Origin: an uncultured Lachnospiraceae bacterium
GTDB taxonomy: Bacteria > Bacillota > Clostridia > Lachnospirales > Lachnospiraceae
Direction: 5' to 3'
DNA: 60,800 nt
Assembly (NCBI GenBank): GCA_910585965.1
Contig: CAJUHH010000019.1
Location: 1-60,800 of the forward strand
Shown: in pieces, positions 35,786-44,900 of the stretch
Numbering within the stretch: the first letter of the stretch is position 1
Layout of the letters: every line of letters begins with the position of its first letter
The notes under the pieces: model-generated
The model's database searches: none
What the model saw: the letters and a program-made list of their open reading frames with translations, nothing else
Told to the model about the DNA's origin: nothing
Translations under genes and position numbers: made by a program

Positions 35786-37387
35786 CTACCCCCAGTCCTC
35801 ATTGAGCCAGTTTCTCAGCAGACTGGCAGCCGCCTCTGGATTTTCATCCACGAATTTATCGATCAGCTTCCTAGTCTCGGATTGATCGTCAAAAACAATA
35901 TCCTCTTTATCGTCAGGAACAGACTGAAGCAGGGATTCCACCGACAGCTCCTCGTCCTGCACTTCCTCTTTCTCGCCGCGCATGCTTCTGAACACGACAA
36001 ATCCCAATAACGCCAGTATGACAATAATCAAAGCCACCTGTACTACATCTGTAGCCGATACACGGAAACCTTCCCTGTCAAAGAACACATTTTCCCTATA
36101 TGCCAGGATGGTAATATTATCCGTGCTGATTCCCGTCGCATTGGCAACCACGCTGTACAAGTCCTCATCCACATCTATTTTGGTTCTTCCCTGATTCGAT
36201 GCCTTGTACTCATCCCATGTAATACCGTCAAGAAGACCCTGGCTGCTGGCATCTTCCTCCCTCACCACATTATAGTCGATAGCCGTAACGGAAATCGAAG
36301 ACTCCCCGTACACAATCAGCCCTGCGGGGATTGTCTTATTTGTAATCGTCTCATTCGGCACATAGTCCCTGGACTGCTCGCTTACCGTCTCATTGCTGTC
36401 TGCCGAATTCTGGAACTGGTATGTAGTGCTGTTCTCTGTATTGGAGTCCGTTCCTGGAGGGCCTCCGCTGGAATTCGTGCTTTCCGAGCTGAAAATGTCC
36501 TCATGGCTCAACAGACCCTGTGACTGCCCATCTGCCGGCGTATACATATGTTCCGTGGACTCTGACGAAGAAAAATCCAACGACAAATTGCTTGCAACCT
36601 CTACGTTGTCAAACTCATTGGTTCCAAGCAAAACTCTCTTTACTTCGTTTTTTACAAGGTTCTCAGCCTGCGCCTTTACGTTAAGCTGAGAGGTAGCCGC
36701 CCCGGATATTGTATAATTCTCGTCGCCGGAAAAGAGCATATTCCCTTCCGCATCCATAATCACAATATTATTCGTCGTCTTATTGCCGATCGCTGTAGCT
36801 ATCGCCCTAGCCAAATATGCCGCATTATCGCCTGTAAACTCGCCGTCCAGTTCCAATACAACGCTGGCAAAGGACTCTTCTTCCGAAGAGATCAGAGTTC
36901 CGTCATTCTCGGCAATGGAAAGCTCTACCTTCGCGCTCTTAACGGCAGAAAACATGCCTATAAACTGTTTCTCCAGCTTATTCTCCATATACAGCTGATA
37001 TTTTTTCTGTTTATCCGACTCTGTTGTACTAAAGCCCCCGTCCGTCACCTTATCAATGGTATATGTATCGGAACGAATATCATTCGCTCCCAGAAGAAGT
37101 TCGGCATTCGATATCTGTCTCTCCAGAACCTTGATCTGCAGTCCGTCACTCGAAACGTTATAGGTAATTCCTTCGCCTTCCAGCAGCTCCACTACCTGCG
37201 ATGCTTGTTTTGTCGTCTCGCACTGTATCAAGGATACATATTGGGGTCTGGTAAGCACTGCTGCAAGAATCGCAATCGCCAGCACAATGCCCGCAGCGGC
37301 CGAAATAATAATTGTTTTCTGTTTTGCCGTGAATTTATTCCACCATTCAAGAACTTTGTTCAAAAGCCCTTTCAATCTATCTGCCAT
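35786..37387 (-). CDS. fliF: MS-ring protein FliF
   Basis: FliF (533 residues) forms the MS-ring in the membrane. It has an N-terminal membrane helix (about 24-45), ring-building motifs (YVSLIQCETTKQASQVVELLEGEGI), an Asn/Ser/Thr-rich periplasmic insertion (about 305-355), and a second membrane helix (about 440-462). The cytoplasmic FliG-binding tail ends RNWLNEDWG, a typical ending. Confidence 0.97.
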   Translation of the reverse strand: MADRLKGLLNKVLEWWNKFTAKQKTIIISAAAGIVLAIAILAAVLTRPQYVSLIQCETTKQASQVVELLEGEGITYNVSSDGLQIKVLERQISNAELLLGANDIRSDTYTIDKVTDGGFSTTESDKQKKYQLYMENKLEKQFIGMFSAVKSAKVELSIAENDGTLISSEEESFASVVLELDGEFTGDNAAYLARAIATAIGNKTTNNIVIMDAEGNMLFSGDENYTISGAATSQLNVKAQAENLVKNEVKRVLLGTNEFDNVEVASNLSLDFSSSESTEHMYTPADGQSQGLLSHEDIFSSESTNSSGGPPGTDSNTENSTTYQFQNSADSNETVSEQSRDYVPNETITNKTIPAGLIVYGESSISVTAIDYNVVREEDASSQGLLDGITWDEYKASNQGRTKIDVDEDLYSVVANATGISTDNITILAYRENVFFDREGFRVSATDVVQVALIIVILALLGFVVFRSMRGEKEEVQDEELSVESLLQSVPDDKEDIVFDDQSETRKLIDKFVDENPEAAASLLRNWLNEDWG

Positions 37388-37425
37388 CGTTAAGTCTCCT
37401 TATCTGATTTTTTTCATCAGATTTT

Positions 37426-37749
37426 TTAGATTTGTATCTGCATAAGTTCTTTATATGCTTCCAGCAATTTATCACGGACCGCGACGGTATATTGCAGCGC
37501 CGTTGCCGCCTTGTTCATTGCAACAGATAACTCATGGGTGCTGTTCGTTTCTCCCAGCGCCCATCTGATTTCCTCGTTTTCCATATCTGACAGATAACTA
37601 TTGGTGGTATTTATATTCTCTACTGCCTTTTTCAAGACACTGTCAAAAGACAAATCTGGCTTTTCCAGTACTTTTTTCCCGATCGGACTATTTTCAGCCG
37701 TCTGTCTGATGGCAGGCGACCCTATGCTGTAAAGTGATGAAATATCCAT
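37426..37749 (-). CDS. fliE: Hook-basal body protein FliE
   Basis: FliE (107 residues) joins the MS-ring to the rod. The conserved part is FDSVLKKAVENINTTNSYLSDME, then LGETNSTHELSVAMNKAATALQYTVAVRDKLLEAYKELMQIQI. The start MDISSLYS at 37749 has GGAGG upstream; an earlier ATG at 37761 lies in the ribosome site itself. It follows flgC by 35 bases. Confidence 0.95.
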   Translation of the reverse strand: MDISSLYSIGSPAIRQTAENSPIGKKVLEKPDLSFDSVLKKAVENINTTNSYLSDMENEEIRWALGETNSTHELSVAMNKAATALQYTVAVRDKLLEAYKELMQIQI

Positions 37750-37784
37750 ATTTCCCTCCATTTTAAGACCCTTTTACCTGTTTA

Positions 37785-38231
37785 TTACGCCTTTCCGATT
37801 TCTAATCCCTTCATTGCCATCGCTTTGCTGGCATTAAATGCCGTGGAATTGGCTTCATATGCCCTGCTGGCATCAATCATGTTCGTCATTTCCGTAATGA
37901 TATTGACATTAGGATACATCACATATCCGTTTTCATCCGCATCCGGATGGGAAGGATCGTATACCATCGTCAAATCTGTTTCCGTATCTTCATACACCCC
38001 GTCTACCTTTACGCCATCACCTGAATATTTATCCCTTGATAACTTTAACACGCGGCTGAATGGCGTGTGGGAATTTTTTTCCGCAAAAGTAACCACTTTC
38101 CTCCGATAAGGCGTTCCGTCCGCAGTACGCGTCGTATTCGCATTCGCGATATTCTGCGAAATAATATCCATGCGGTATCTTTGTGCCGTTAAACCGGACG
38201 AATTAATGTTAAACGATGAAAAAATACTCAT
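37785..38231 (-). CDS. flgC: Flagellar rod protein FlgC
   Basis: FlgC (148 residues) is a proximal rod subunit. N-terminus MSIFSSFNINSSGLTAQRYRMD with ISQNIANANTTRT, and C-terminus PNVNIITEMTNMIDASRAYEANSTAFNASKAMAMKGLEIG, are the rod-family terminal helices. It lies 18 bases after flgB. Confidence 0.97.
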   Translation of the reverse strand: MSIFSSFNINSSGLTAQRYRMDIISQNIANANTTRTADGTPYRRKVVTFAEKNSHTPFSRVLKLSRDKYSGDGVKVDGVYEDTETDLTMVYDPSHPDADENGYVMYPNVNIITEMTNMIDASRAYEANSTAFNASKAMAMKGLEIGKA

Positions 38232-38249
38232 ATACCCCTCTCCTCACTC

Positions 38250-38639
38250 TTATTTCATAACTGCCTGCAGATTTTTGAATTCCTGGTTCAGGCATTCCGT
38301 CAACCCATTATACTTCAACTGGTTCGCCGCCAGCGTTACATTTTCCGTTTCGATATCCACGTTATTGCCGTCCATGCGGTATGAATAATTAGCGGAATCC
38401 GTATAGGTACGTGGTTTTAGCCGGTTTACTTTCAAATCAGCAACCTTCGCATCCATTGATTTATATCTCGAGTGCCTCAATGCCTTGGATAACTCATCCT
38501 CAAACGCAATGTCCTGCCTTTTATAACCGGGCGTAGTGGCGTTCGCTATATTATTCGCAATCACATCATTGCGAATCCAGGCTGCATCGGCCGTTTTCTG
38601 CAGTACATTAATATAATCAAACACGCTTGTATTAAACAT
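38250..38639 (-). CDS. flgB: Flagellar rod protein FlgB
   Basis: FlgB (129 residues) is a proximal rod subunit and the first gene of the fla/che unit. It carries AAWIRNDVIANNIANATTPGYKRQDI and the final GLTECLNQEFKNLQAVMK. A GGAG ribosome site precedes the ATG at 38639. The promoter lies 56-83 bases upstream. Confidence 0.96.
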   Translation of the reverse strand: MFNTSVFDYINVLQKTADAAWIRNDVIANNIANATTPGYKRQDIAFEDELSKALRHSRYKSMDAKVADLKVNRLKPRTYTDSANYSYRMDGNNVDIETENVTLAANQLKYNGLTECLNQEFKNLQAVMK

Positions 38640-38694
38640 TATACTCTCCTTTTTACAACAGTCTATTTAAAAGTATTAGCGACCACTCTCTTCT

Positions 38695-38722
38695 ATTATA
38701 AATAATTTATAAAAAAAGACAA
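38695..38722 (-). promoter_or_regulatory. Main promoter of the fla/che operon
   Basis: Minus-strand TTGTCT (38722-38717), a 16-base AT-rich spacer and a perfect TATAAT (38700-38695) lie upstream of flgB. This is a housekeeping-type promoter; no sigma-28 consensus was seen here. It starts immediately after the codY terminator, so the roughly 35 kb motility unit is insulated from codY. Confidence 0.78.
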
Positions 38723-38734
38723 GATTTTTTTGTA

Positions 38735-38771
38735 ATAAAAAAGGATTTATGACTAATTTCCTAAATCCTTT
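38735..38771 (-). terminator. Rho-independent terminator of codY
   Basis: Minus-strand AAAGGATTTA (38771-38762) pairs perfectly with TAAATCCTTT (38749-38740) around a 12-base loop, followed by a TTTATT run. It separates codY from the fla/che promoter. Confidence 0.85.
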
Positions 38772-38796
38772 TATATCCAGACAGCATCCATGCCAT

Positions 38797-39585
38797 CTAT
38801 TTATTTCTGTTTTCTTCCTTTATTTTTTCAATTTCGTCAAACACCGCATCATTCAAAACTTTAATATATGTTCCCTTCATTCCTGAAGAACGGGATTCAA
38901 TCACCCCTGCGCTCTCAAACTTCCGCAACGCATTTACGATCACTGAACGGGTGATCCCCACCCGGTCCGCAATCTTGCTCGCCACCAGGATGCCCTCCAT
39001 GCCTCCCAGTTCGTCAAAAATGTGGGTAATCGCTTCCAGCTCTGAAAATGACAGGGTGCTTACTGCGGACCGTACCACCGCCAGCTTCCGGCTTTCCTCC
39101 GCGCTTTCTTCATTCACGGCCCGTAACATTTCGAGGCCGACCACGGTAGTTCCGTATTCGCAAAGAATAATATCATCGATATCGTACTGCTGGTCGCATT
39201 TATAGATAAAAAGCGTTCCCAGCCGCTCCCCCGCGATTTCGATCGGAGTGATGATCGCCTGAAACTTCCTCACATCTATGCCTTCAAAGCCAAGAGTTTC
39301 CAAGTTTACGTTCTCTTTGGTGGACAGCACCGCAAGCATTCTTTCGTTCAGCATGGCATCAATAAAACCGCCTACCTTTTCCGCAATCAATTCGTTGACC
39401 GACCCCGCCCCCTGGGCGGCTCCTACTCCAAGAACCTTTCCTTTCTTACTGATCACGAGTACATTGGAGGATAAAATCTCACATAAAACATTGCAAATAT
39501 CATTAAAAACTACTTTGCTCGAACTGTTATTATGCAACAGCTTCCCTATTTTGCGCGTCTTATCCAACAACTGTACACTGCCCAT
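38797..39585 (-). CDS. codY: Global transcription regulator CodY
   Basis: CodY (262 residues) represses starvation, competence and motility genes when branched-chain amino acids and GTP are abundant. The start MGSVQLLDKTRKIGKLL at 39585 has GGAGG 7 bases upstream; the frame extends upstream but without family similarity. A GAF sensor domain occupies about 1-155. The C-terminal winged helix has ASKIADRVGITRSVIVNALRKFESAGVIESRSSGMKGTYIKVLN, highly diagnostic. Its position directly before the fla/che unit, as in Bacillus, suggests control of motility. Confidence 0.98.
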   Translation of the reverse strand: MGSVQLLDKTRKIGKLLHNNSSSKVVFNDICNVLCEILSSNVLVISKKGKVLGVGAAQGAGSVNELIAEKVGGFIDAMLNERMLAVLSTKENVNLETLGFEGIDVRKFQAIITPIEIAGERLGTLFIYKCDQQYDIDDIILCEYGTTVVGLEMLRAVNEESAEESRKLAVVRSAVSTLSFSELEAITHIFDELGGMEGILVASKIADRVGITRSVIVNALRKFESAGVIESRSSGMKGTYIKVLNDAVFDEIEKIKEENRNK

Positions 39586-39666
39586 GAGCTTACCTCCGCT
39601 TTCCCCTTTCGCATTCGGCCAGGGTACCGTTCCATCCGTCGCCCAAAGCCATTGCCTGTCTTTTGT

Positions 39667-39695
39667 ATTGTAACATATTATTTTCTCAATATCAA
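39667..39695 (-). promoter_or_regulatory. SigmaA-type promoter of codY
   Basis: Minus-strand TTGATA (39695-39690), a 17-base spacer and TACAAT (39672-39667) precede codY by about 80 bases. The upstream AT-rich stretch to topA includes GAATTT/AAATTC symmetry. I could not identify a convincing CodY box (AATTTTCWGAAAATT). Confidence 0.8.
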
Positions 39696-39774
39696 CGATT
39701 TCAAGGCGAATTTTTTTTAAATTCAATTATTTTCCAAGCAATTTCAGACATCAATATATTTTTTGCCAAAATTG

Positions 39775-41844
39775 TTAATGGCTGGCTTTTTCCATTACCT
39801 GGCCGCAGTTTTCGTTCGAACATACCAGCTTCGCACCTTTTTCCAGCATAATGGCGCCGCATTGGGGGCAGTTCTGGCCGGAAGGTTTCTGCCAGACCAT
39901 AAAACCGCATTCCGGATTGTCAATACACCCATAATACTTTCTTCCCTTTTTCGTTTTTTTCAGGACAATATCCTTTCCGCAAAGCGGACAGGCTATCCCT
40001 ATCTTCTCGAAATAGGGTTTTGTATTCCGGCATTCCGGAAATCCCGGACAGGCGAGGAATCTTCCATGGGGGCCGTATTTAATCACCATCTGCCTGCCGC
40101 AGAGATCGCAGACTTCATCGGACAATTCATCCGCTATTTTCACATGTTCCAATTCTTTTTCCGCATTTTGCACTGCCTCGTCCAGATCGGGATAGAAATT
40201 GGAAATAACAGTCTTCCAGTTTACCGTTCCTTCCTCCACTCCGTCCAGGAGTGCTTCCATATTCGCTGTAAAGTTTACGTCCACAATGCTCGGGAAAGCC
40301 TCTTTCATCATATGGTTGACCACTTCCCCCAGCTCCGTCACATAAAGATTTTTGTTCTCCTTCACTACATAACGCCTTGCCAGTATCGTCGTTATAGTAG
40401 GCGCATAAGTGCTCGGACGGCCGATGCCAAGCTCTTCCAGCGCCCTTACGAGGGAAGCCTCCGTATAGTGCGGCGACGGCTGGGTAAAATGCTGTTTGCT
40501 GTCAAAGCTTTCCAACTGGAATTCCATGCCTTTTTCTATACTTTTTACCAGCGTATTGTTCTCTTCCTTCTCTTCTTCCTGGGTATATACGCTCATAAAG
40601 CCGTCAAAAAGCATCTTGGAAGCAGATACCGCAAAACGATGGCGGCCGCTGTCTATTTTCACCGATGTGGTCTCATATTTCGCCGGGTTCATGCGGCTTG
40701 CCGCAAATCTTTTCCATATGAGCTGATAAAGCCTGAACTGCTCCCTGGAAAGAGATTCTTTCATCTGGAGCGGCGTCCTGGAAATATCGGTAGGCCGGAT
40801 AGCCTCATGGGCATCCTGTATCTTTTTATCCGTTTTCCTTTCATTTGCCGCCACTGCCGCATATTCCTCCCCATAGGTCCCGGCAATATATTCCCTGGCG
40901 GACTTCTCTGCCTCCTCCGATACTCTGGTGGAATCGGTACGCAGATAAGTGATGATACCTACCGTCCCGTTCCCCTTAATATCGATTCCTTCATACAGCT
41001 GCTGGGCAATGCGCATCGTTTTTTGCGTGGAAAAGTTCAGCACCTTGCTCGCCTCCTGCTGCAAAGTGGAAGTAGTAAACGGAAGGGGCGATTTTTTCAC
41101 CCGCTCTCCCTTTTTCACCTCTGATGCTGTATATTTGCCGTCTTTCAGTTCCTCCATAATGGCATCCAGTTCCTGCCTGGAAGAAATATTCGCCTTGCCC
41201 TCTTTCGTTCCATAATATTTGGCCGTAAGAGATTTTTTTTCACCGGGAACGCGCAAGAGGGCATCCAATGTCCAGTATTCCTCCGGAATAAATGCATTGA
41301 TTTCCTCTTCCCTGTCGCAGATAATGCGAAGTGCCACGGACTGCACCCTCCCCGCGCTCAAGCCTCTTTTTACCTTTGCCCAGAGCAGAGGGGAAATGCG
41401 GTATCCCACCATACGGTCCAGCATCCTCCTCGCCTGCTGCGCATCCACCAGATCCATATTGATCTCCCTGGCGTTCTTCAAAGACTCCTTGACCGCATTC
41501 TTCGTGATCTCATTAAAAGTAATGCGGTACACTTTTTTCCCTTCCAGCTTCAATGCTTTTAACAAATGCCAGGAAATGGCCTCTCCTTCCCGGTCAGGGT
41601 CCGTTGCCAGATATATTTTTTCAGCCTTTTTTACTTCTTTGCGGAGATTGGCAAGGACATCCCCCTTTCCTCGGATCGTAATATACTTCGGTTCGTAACC
41701 ATGTTCAATATCCACCCCCAGCTGGCTCTTTGGCAGATCCCTGACATGGCCGTTGCTGGCAGCCACTTCATAATTAGCCCCTAAAAATTTTTTAATTGTC
41801 TTCACTTTTGCAGGTGATTCCACGATTACTAAATACTTTGCCAT
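39775..41844 (-). CDS. topA: DNA topoisomerase I
   Basis: TopA (689 residues) relaxes negative supercoils. Toprim motifs include MAKYLVIVESPAKVKTIKKFLG and ATDPDREGEAISWHL. The catalytic tyrosine lies in GIITYLRTDSTRVS. The C-terminus has three four-cysteine zinc ribbons: CDLCGRQMVIKYGPHGRFLAC, CPLCGKDIVLKK and CPQCGAIMLEK. The start at 41844 begins with the conserved MAKYLVIVES; ten upstream codons are open but not conserved. Confidence 0.98.
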   Translation of the reverse strand: MAKYLVIVESPAKVKTIKKFLGANYEVAASNGHVRDLPKSQLGVDIEHGYEPKYITIRGKGDVLANLRKEVKKAEKIYLATDPDREGEAISWHLLKALKLEGKKVYRITFNEITKNAVKESLKNAREINMDLVDAQQARRMLDRMVGYRISPLLWAKVKRGLSAGRVQSVALRIICDREEEINAFIPEEYWTLDALLRVPGEKKSLTAKYYGTKEGKANISSRQELDAIMEELKDGKYTASEVKKGERVKKSPLPFTTSTLQQEASKVLNFSTQKTMRIAQQLYEGIDIKGNGTVGIITYLRTDSTRVSEEAEKSAREYIAGTYGEEYAAVAANERKTDKKIQDAHEAIRPTDISRTPLQMKESLSREQFRLYQLIWKRFAASRMNPAKYETTSVKIDSGRHRFAVSASKMLFDGFMSVYTQEEEKEENNTLVKSIEKGMEFQLESFDSKQHFTQPSPHYTEASLVRALEELGIGRPSTYAPTITTILARRYVVKENKNLYVTELGEVVNHMMKEAFPSIVDVNFTANMEALLDGVEEGTVNWKTVISNFYPDLDEAVQNAEKELEHVKIADELSDEVCDLCGRQMVIKYGPHGRFLACPGFPECRNTKPYFEKIGIACPLCGKDIVLKKTKKGRKYYGCIDNPECGFMVWQKPSGQNCPQCGAIMLEKGAKLVCSNENCGQVMEKASH

Positions 41845-41886
41845 AAATACCCACCATGCCTTCCGATTTTGCATTCAACCTGCACC

Positions 41887-41915
41887 ACTATACAATAATT
41901 CTTTGCCGGTTGCAA
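41887..41915 (-). promoter_or_regulatory. SigmaA-type promoter of topA
   Basis: Minus-strand TTGCAA (41915-41910), a 17-base spacer and TATAGT (41892-41887) lie 43-71 bases before the topA start. The dprA-topA gap (41845-41982) holds no other clear element, so topA can be expressed independently of dprA. Confidence 0.8.
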
Positions 41916-41982
41916 GTCATATTATGAAAAATTCATATTTATTGTGCATAGAAATTAGCTTGCTATAGAATTTTTCCAATTT

Positions 41983-43200
41983 TTATATTTTCTTCATAAA
42001 TTGTCCGGCAGTCAGGCGAACTGCTTTTTCTTCCAGACAAAGCCCCGACAGAATGCGAACCAGAACCCGGTAGTCCATCTGTGTTTCCTCCATCAGGCAA
42101 TCAATGTCCTTCGGATAAAAATCCAAGGCATCCCAAACTTTTTGGACTGTTTTATCCGCTTTGTTTTGAAATGCCGGTTCCTTATGACATCCCAAAGGAC
42201 ATCCTTTCCGTCCATCCACCTGTCCAGCCCCGGATGCCAGACCGGTTTCCTCCAGCATATCCTTTACTGAAGTAAAAAGCCCCGCCCCCTGTTTCAGCAT
42301 CTGATGGCATCCCTGGCTCAAATCATCCGTCAGTCGCCCAGGGACGACATAAACATCTTTTCCCTGTTCCAGCGCCATATCTGCCGTAATCAGCGTGCCG
42401 CTCCTTTGCCTGGCCTCTATAATCAGCACCAGATCGGCAAGCCCGCTGATAATACGGTTGCGGCGCGGAAACAAACGCGGGGATGGCGGCGTGCCGGGAG
42501 GATATTCGGAGATGACCGCCCCGTTTTCTTTCGCGCGCTTATAAATGGAACGGTTTTCCAGCGGATAGCATATATCGGTGCCGCTCCCAAGAACAGCATA
42601 TGTTTTCCCTCCGGCCTCCAGCGCCGCCCTCTGGCTGATGCCGTCGATGCCCCTCGCCATGCCGCTGACCACATGGATTCCTGCCTCGGCCAGTTCCCTT
42701 CCGCACAGTTGTGCCATAAGCCGCCCGTAGCCGGAACATTGTCTTGCCCCGATAATAGCAACCGATGGAACTTCCTCCTCCGGCAGTTCCCCTTCCACAT
42801 AAATCCCGTAAGGCCTGTCGGGAATATTACGCAAACGACCCGGATAGCGCGGATGCCAAGGGGAATAAAAATGAATCCCCCTTTCTTCCATTTCCCGGTA
42901 TTTTTCCAGAACATCCCCCCGCCGCCCGGCTTCTGCCAATGCAGCCGCTTTTCCCGCCGGTATGATTTCCGCCATCTCCTGCTCTGGCATCCCATAAACT
43001 GCCTTTGGGGAACCGGCATGCTTGATCAGCTTCTCTATGGTGCGGTTCCCAACGCCCTCCACTCCTATCATCCAGTGGAGATAGGGCTGTTGCTGCTCCC
43101 ACTCATCCTTTTCCATGCTTTTCCAGCCATTGTCCTGCTGCGCATTTTCTTCCTGAAAGTTTTCTGTTTTTCCATTATTTTTCCTGCTTTGTTCCTTCAA
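41983..43200 (-). CDS. dprA: DNA processing protein DprA (Smf)
   Basis: DprA (405 residues) loads RecA on incoming single-stranded DNA during transformation. The N-terminus has a helix-hairpin-helix-like part (HWMIGVEGVGNRTIEKLIKHAG). The Rossmann-like core is SVAIIGARQCSGYG, HVVSGMARGIDGISQRAALEAGG, LGSGTDICYP and RNRIISGLADLVLIIEARQRSGTLITADMALEQGKDVYVVPG. A winged-helix tail ends it. The TTG start at 43200 follows AAGGAGG and overlaps comM by 26 bases. The N-terminal 35 residues are unusually hydrophilic. Confidence 0.95.
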   Translation of the reverse strand: MKEQSRKNNGKTENFQEENAQQDNGWKSMEKDEWEQQQPYLHWMIGVEGVGNRTIEKLIKHAGSPKAVYGMPEQEMAEIIPAGKAAALAEAGRRGDVLEKYREMEERGIHFYSPWHPRYPGRLRNIPDRPYGIYVEGELPEEEVPSVAIIGARQCSGYGRLMAQLCGRELAEAGIHVVSGMARGIDGISQRAALEAGGKTYAVLGSGTDICYPLENRSIYKRAKENGAVISEYPPGTPPSPRLFPRRNRIISGLADLVLIIEARQRSGTLITADMALEQGKDVYVVPGRLTDDLSQGCHQMLKQGAGLFTSVKDMLEETGLASGAGQVDGRKGCPLGCHKEPAFQNKADKTVQKVWDALDFYPKDIDCLMEETQMDYRVLVRILSGLCLEEKAVRLTAGQFMKKI

Positions 43201-44734
43201 GGTTCCTCCTTATTTCTCCCGTCTTATATTCCAGCGCCTCCTCTATATGAATTCCCTTTACATCCCCGCTTCCATCCAGATCCGCTATTGTACGAGCGGT
43301 TTTCAGAACGCGGCAGTACGATCTGGCGCTCATCTCCATAGTTGTAAAAGCTCTCTCCATCAAGCGTTCCTCCTTTTTTCCAAGCCCGCAGTAAAATTTC
43401 AAGTCGGCCTGGGGCAGCAAGGCGTTAAACCGATATGGCTTGTCCCGGTACCTCTCTTCCTGCATCTTTCTCGCTGCCAAAACCCTTCCCCTTATGCTTA
43501 TACTGGATTCTTCTTCCCTCTTCTGCGATAATTGTTTTGCTGTCACCCCGGATACCCCGACGCATAAGTCGATGCGATCCAGCACCGGCCCGGAAATATG
43601 CCCCTGGTATCTTCTGATTTTTGACAACGAACAGGTACATTTTCCAAAATCCGGATAATAGCCGCAGGGACATGGGTTCATCGCCGCCACCAGCATGAAA
43701 TCGGCAGGAAATATATAGTCCCTTCCCAGACGGACAATGCGGATCTTTTTTTCTTCCAGCGGCTGGCGCAGCATATCAATCACGCTCGTCTTAAATTCCG
43801 GAAGCTCGTCCATAAACAGCACTCCTTTATGGGCAAGGCTTATCATACCGGGTTTGGCCGCATTCCCCCCGCCTGCCAAGGCCTGGGCCGTTATCGTATG
43901 GTGCGGGTTCATAAAGGGACGCTGCCTGATCAGCGACGGCCCGTTGGATAAAAGCCCGGCAATGCTGTAAATAGAAGATACTTCCAGACTTTCTTCTTCT
44001 GTCAGGGGCGGAAGAATGCCGGGAATTCTTTTGGCTATCATCGTTTTCCCTGATCCGGGCGGCCCTGTCAAAAGCAAGTTATGGAAACCGGCGGCCGCAA
44101 TTTCCGCTGCCCTTTTTGCTGCCGCCTGGCCTTTGACTTCAGAAAAATCTTGTATTTTTTCCTCTTCCCCATGGCCTGTCCGGCTTTTTGTCGATGCCGT
44201 TTCCTTCGGACACTCAGAGCGCTTCCCCGATTTTAAATAATCCATCGCTCCGTGGATATCCGCTATCCCTATCACCTCCACTCCTTCAATCAGCTTGCCT
44301 TCCTCTTCATTCCCTGCCGGAAGAAGGCAGCGGCTATATCCTTCCTCCCTGGCCTTTTTTACCAAAGGCAGCACGCCCCTTACCGAATTTGCTTTTCCGC
44401 CTAATCCAAGCTCGCCGATGACCAGCATCCCCTCCGTACTGTCCTCCGGCAGATGCCCAAGCGCCCTAAGAATGCCTACTGCAATCGGCAGATCAAAAGC
44501 CGTCCCCTCTTTCCGAATGCCTGCGGGCGACAAATTGACCGTCACGCGCATAGGAGGCAAAACGATTCCTGCATTTTTTAACGCCACCCTTACGCGTTCT
44601 CCCGCTTCCTTCACTTCCCCGCTCAAATAGCCTACCAGCATAAAACCGGGCAGGCCTTGGGCGATGTCGACCTCCACATGGATAAGAACGGGTTCCACGC
44701 CAAAGATCATCGCTGATGTAATTGTACTGAACAT
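43175..44734 (-). CDS. comM: YifB/ComM-family magnesium chelatase-like AAA+ ATPase
   Basis: The 519-residue protein has the N-terminal ChlI-like domain (MFSTITSAMIFGVEPVLIHVEVDI, GLPGFMLVG). The AAA+ core has Walker A GPPGSGKTMIAKRIPGILPP, HHTITAQAL and FMDELPEF. MNPCPCGYYPDFGKCTCS and RRYQGHISGPVLDRIDL are strictly typical. ComM helicases promote branch migration in natural transformation. The coupling with dprA fits a DNA uptake role. The start at 44734 has a GGAGG about 12 bases upstream. Confidence 0.94.
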   Translation of the reverse strand: MFSTITSAMIFGVEPVLIHVEVDIAQGLPGFMLVGYLSGEVKEAGERVRVALKNAGIVLPPMRVTVNLSPAGIRKEGTAFDLPIAVGILRALGHLPEDSTEGMLVIGELGLGGKANSVRGVLPLVKKAREEGYSRCLLPAGNEEEGKLIEGVEVIGIADIHGAMDYLKSGKRSECPKETASTKSRTGHGEEEKIQDFSEVKGQAAAKRAAEIAAAGFHNLLLTGPPGSGKTMIAKRIPGILPPLTEEESLEVSSIYSIAGLLSNGPSLIRQRPFMNPHHTITAQALAGGGNAAKPGMISLAHKGVLFMDELPEFKTSVIDMLRQPLEEKKIRIVRLGRDYIFPADFMLVAAMNPCPCGYYPDFGKCTCSLSKIRRYQGHISGPVLDRIDLCVGVSGVTAKQLSQKREEESSISIRGRVLAARKMQEERYRDKPYRFNALLPQADLKFYCGLGKKEERLMERAFTTMEMSARSYCRVLKTARTIADLDGSGDVKGIHIEEALEYKTGEIRRNLEGTKQEK

Positions 44735-44780
44735 GAATGGATACTTCCTCCTGTTTGAAATTTTGCTTTTTGTGAAATAT

Positions 44781-44898
44781 CGGGAGAATTCCCGTTGAAA
44801 TGATAACTTCCACACGGCCGGCCTGATACCGGCCGTGACTGGAGCCAAATACCCCAAGAGGCGGGGTATTGGATCCTCGCGACAGTCTTGCTCGCGAG
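44781..44898. repeat. Cluster of four short hairpins
   Basis: The gap between the HD-GYP gene and comM is packed with perfect inverted repeats: CGGGA/TCCCG (44781-44794), CACGGCCGG/CCGGCCGTG (44813-44837), AATACCCC/GGGGTATT (44848-44870) and CTCGCGA/TCGCGAG (44876-44898). None is followed by a clear U-tract on the minus strand. They could stabilise the upstream mRNA end, bind a protein, or be remains of a small mobile repeat. Confidence 0.75.
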
Positions 44899-44900
44899 AA

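Noticed and set aside
39700..39774. CodY binding box upstream of codY
   Set aside because: The best match to AATTTTCWGAAAATT has about five mismatches, too weak to claim.
39763..41124. Long plus-strand frame of 453 codons
   Set aside because: It lies fully opposite topA and has a Phe/His/Arg-rich composition typical of an antisense shadow.
42304..43341. Plus-strand frame of 345 codons
   Set aside because: It is opposite dprA and the comM end, without family motifs or a ribosome site.
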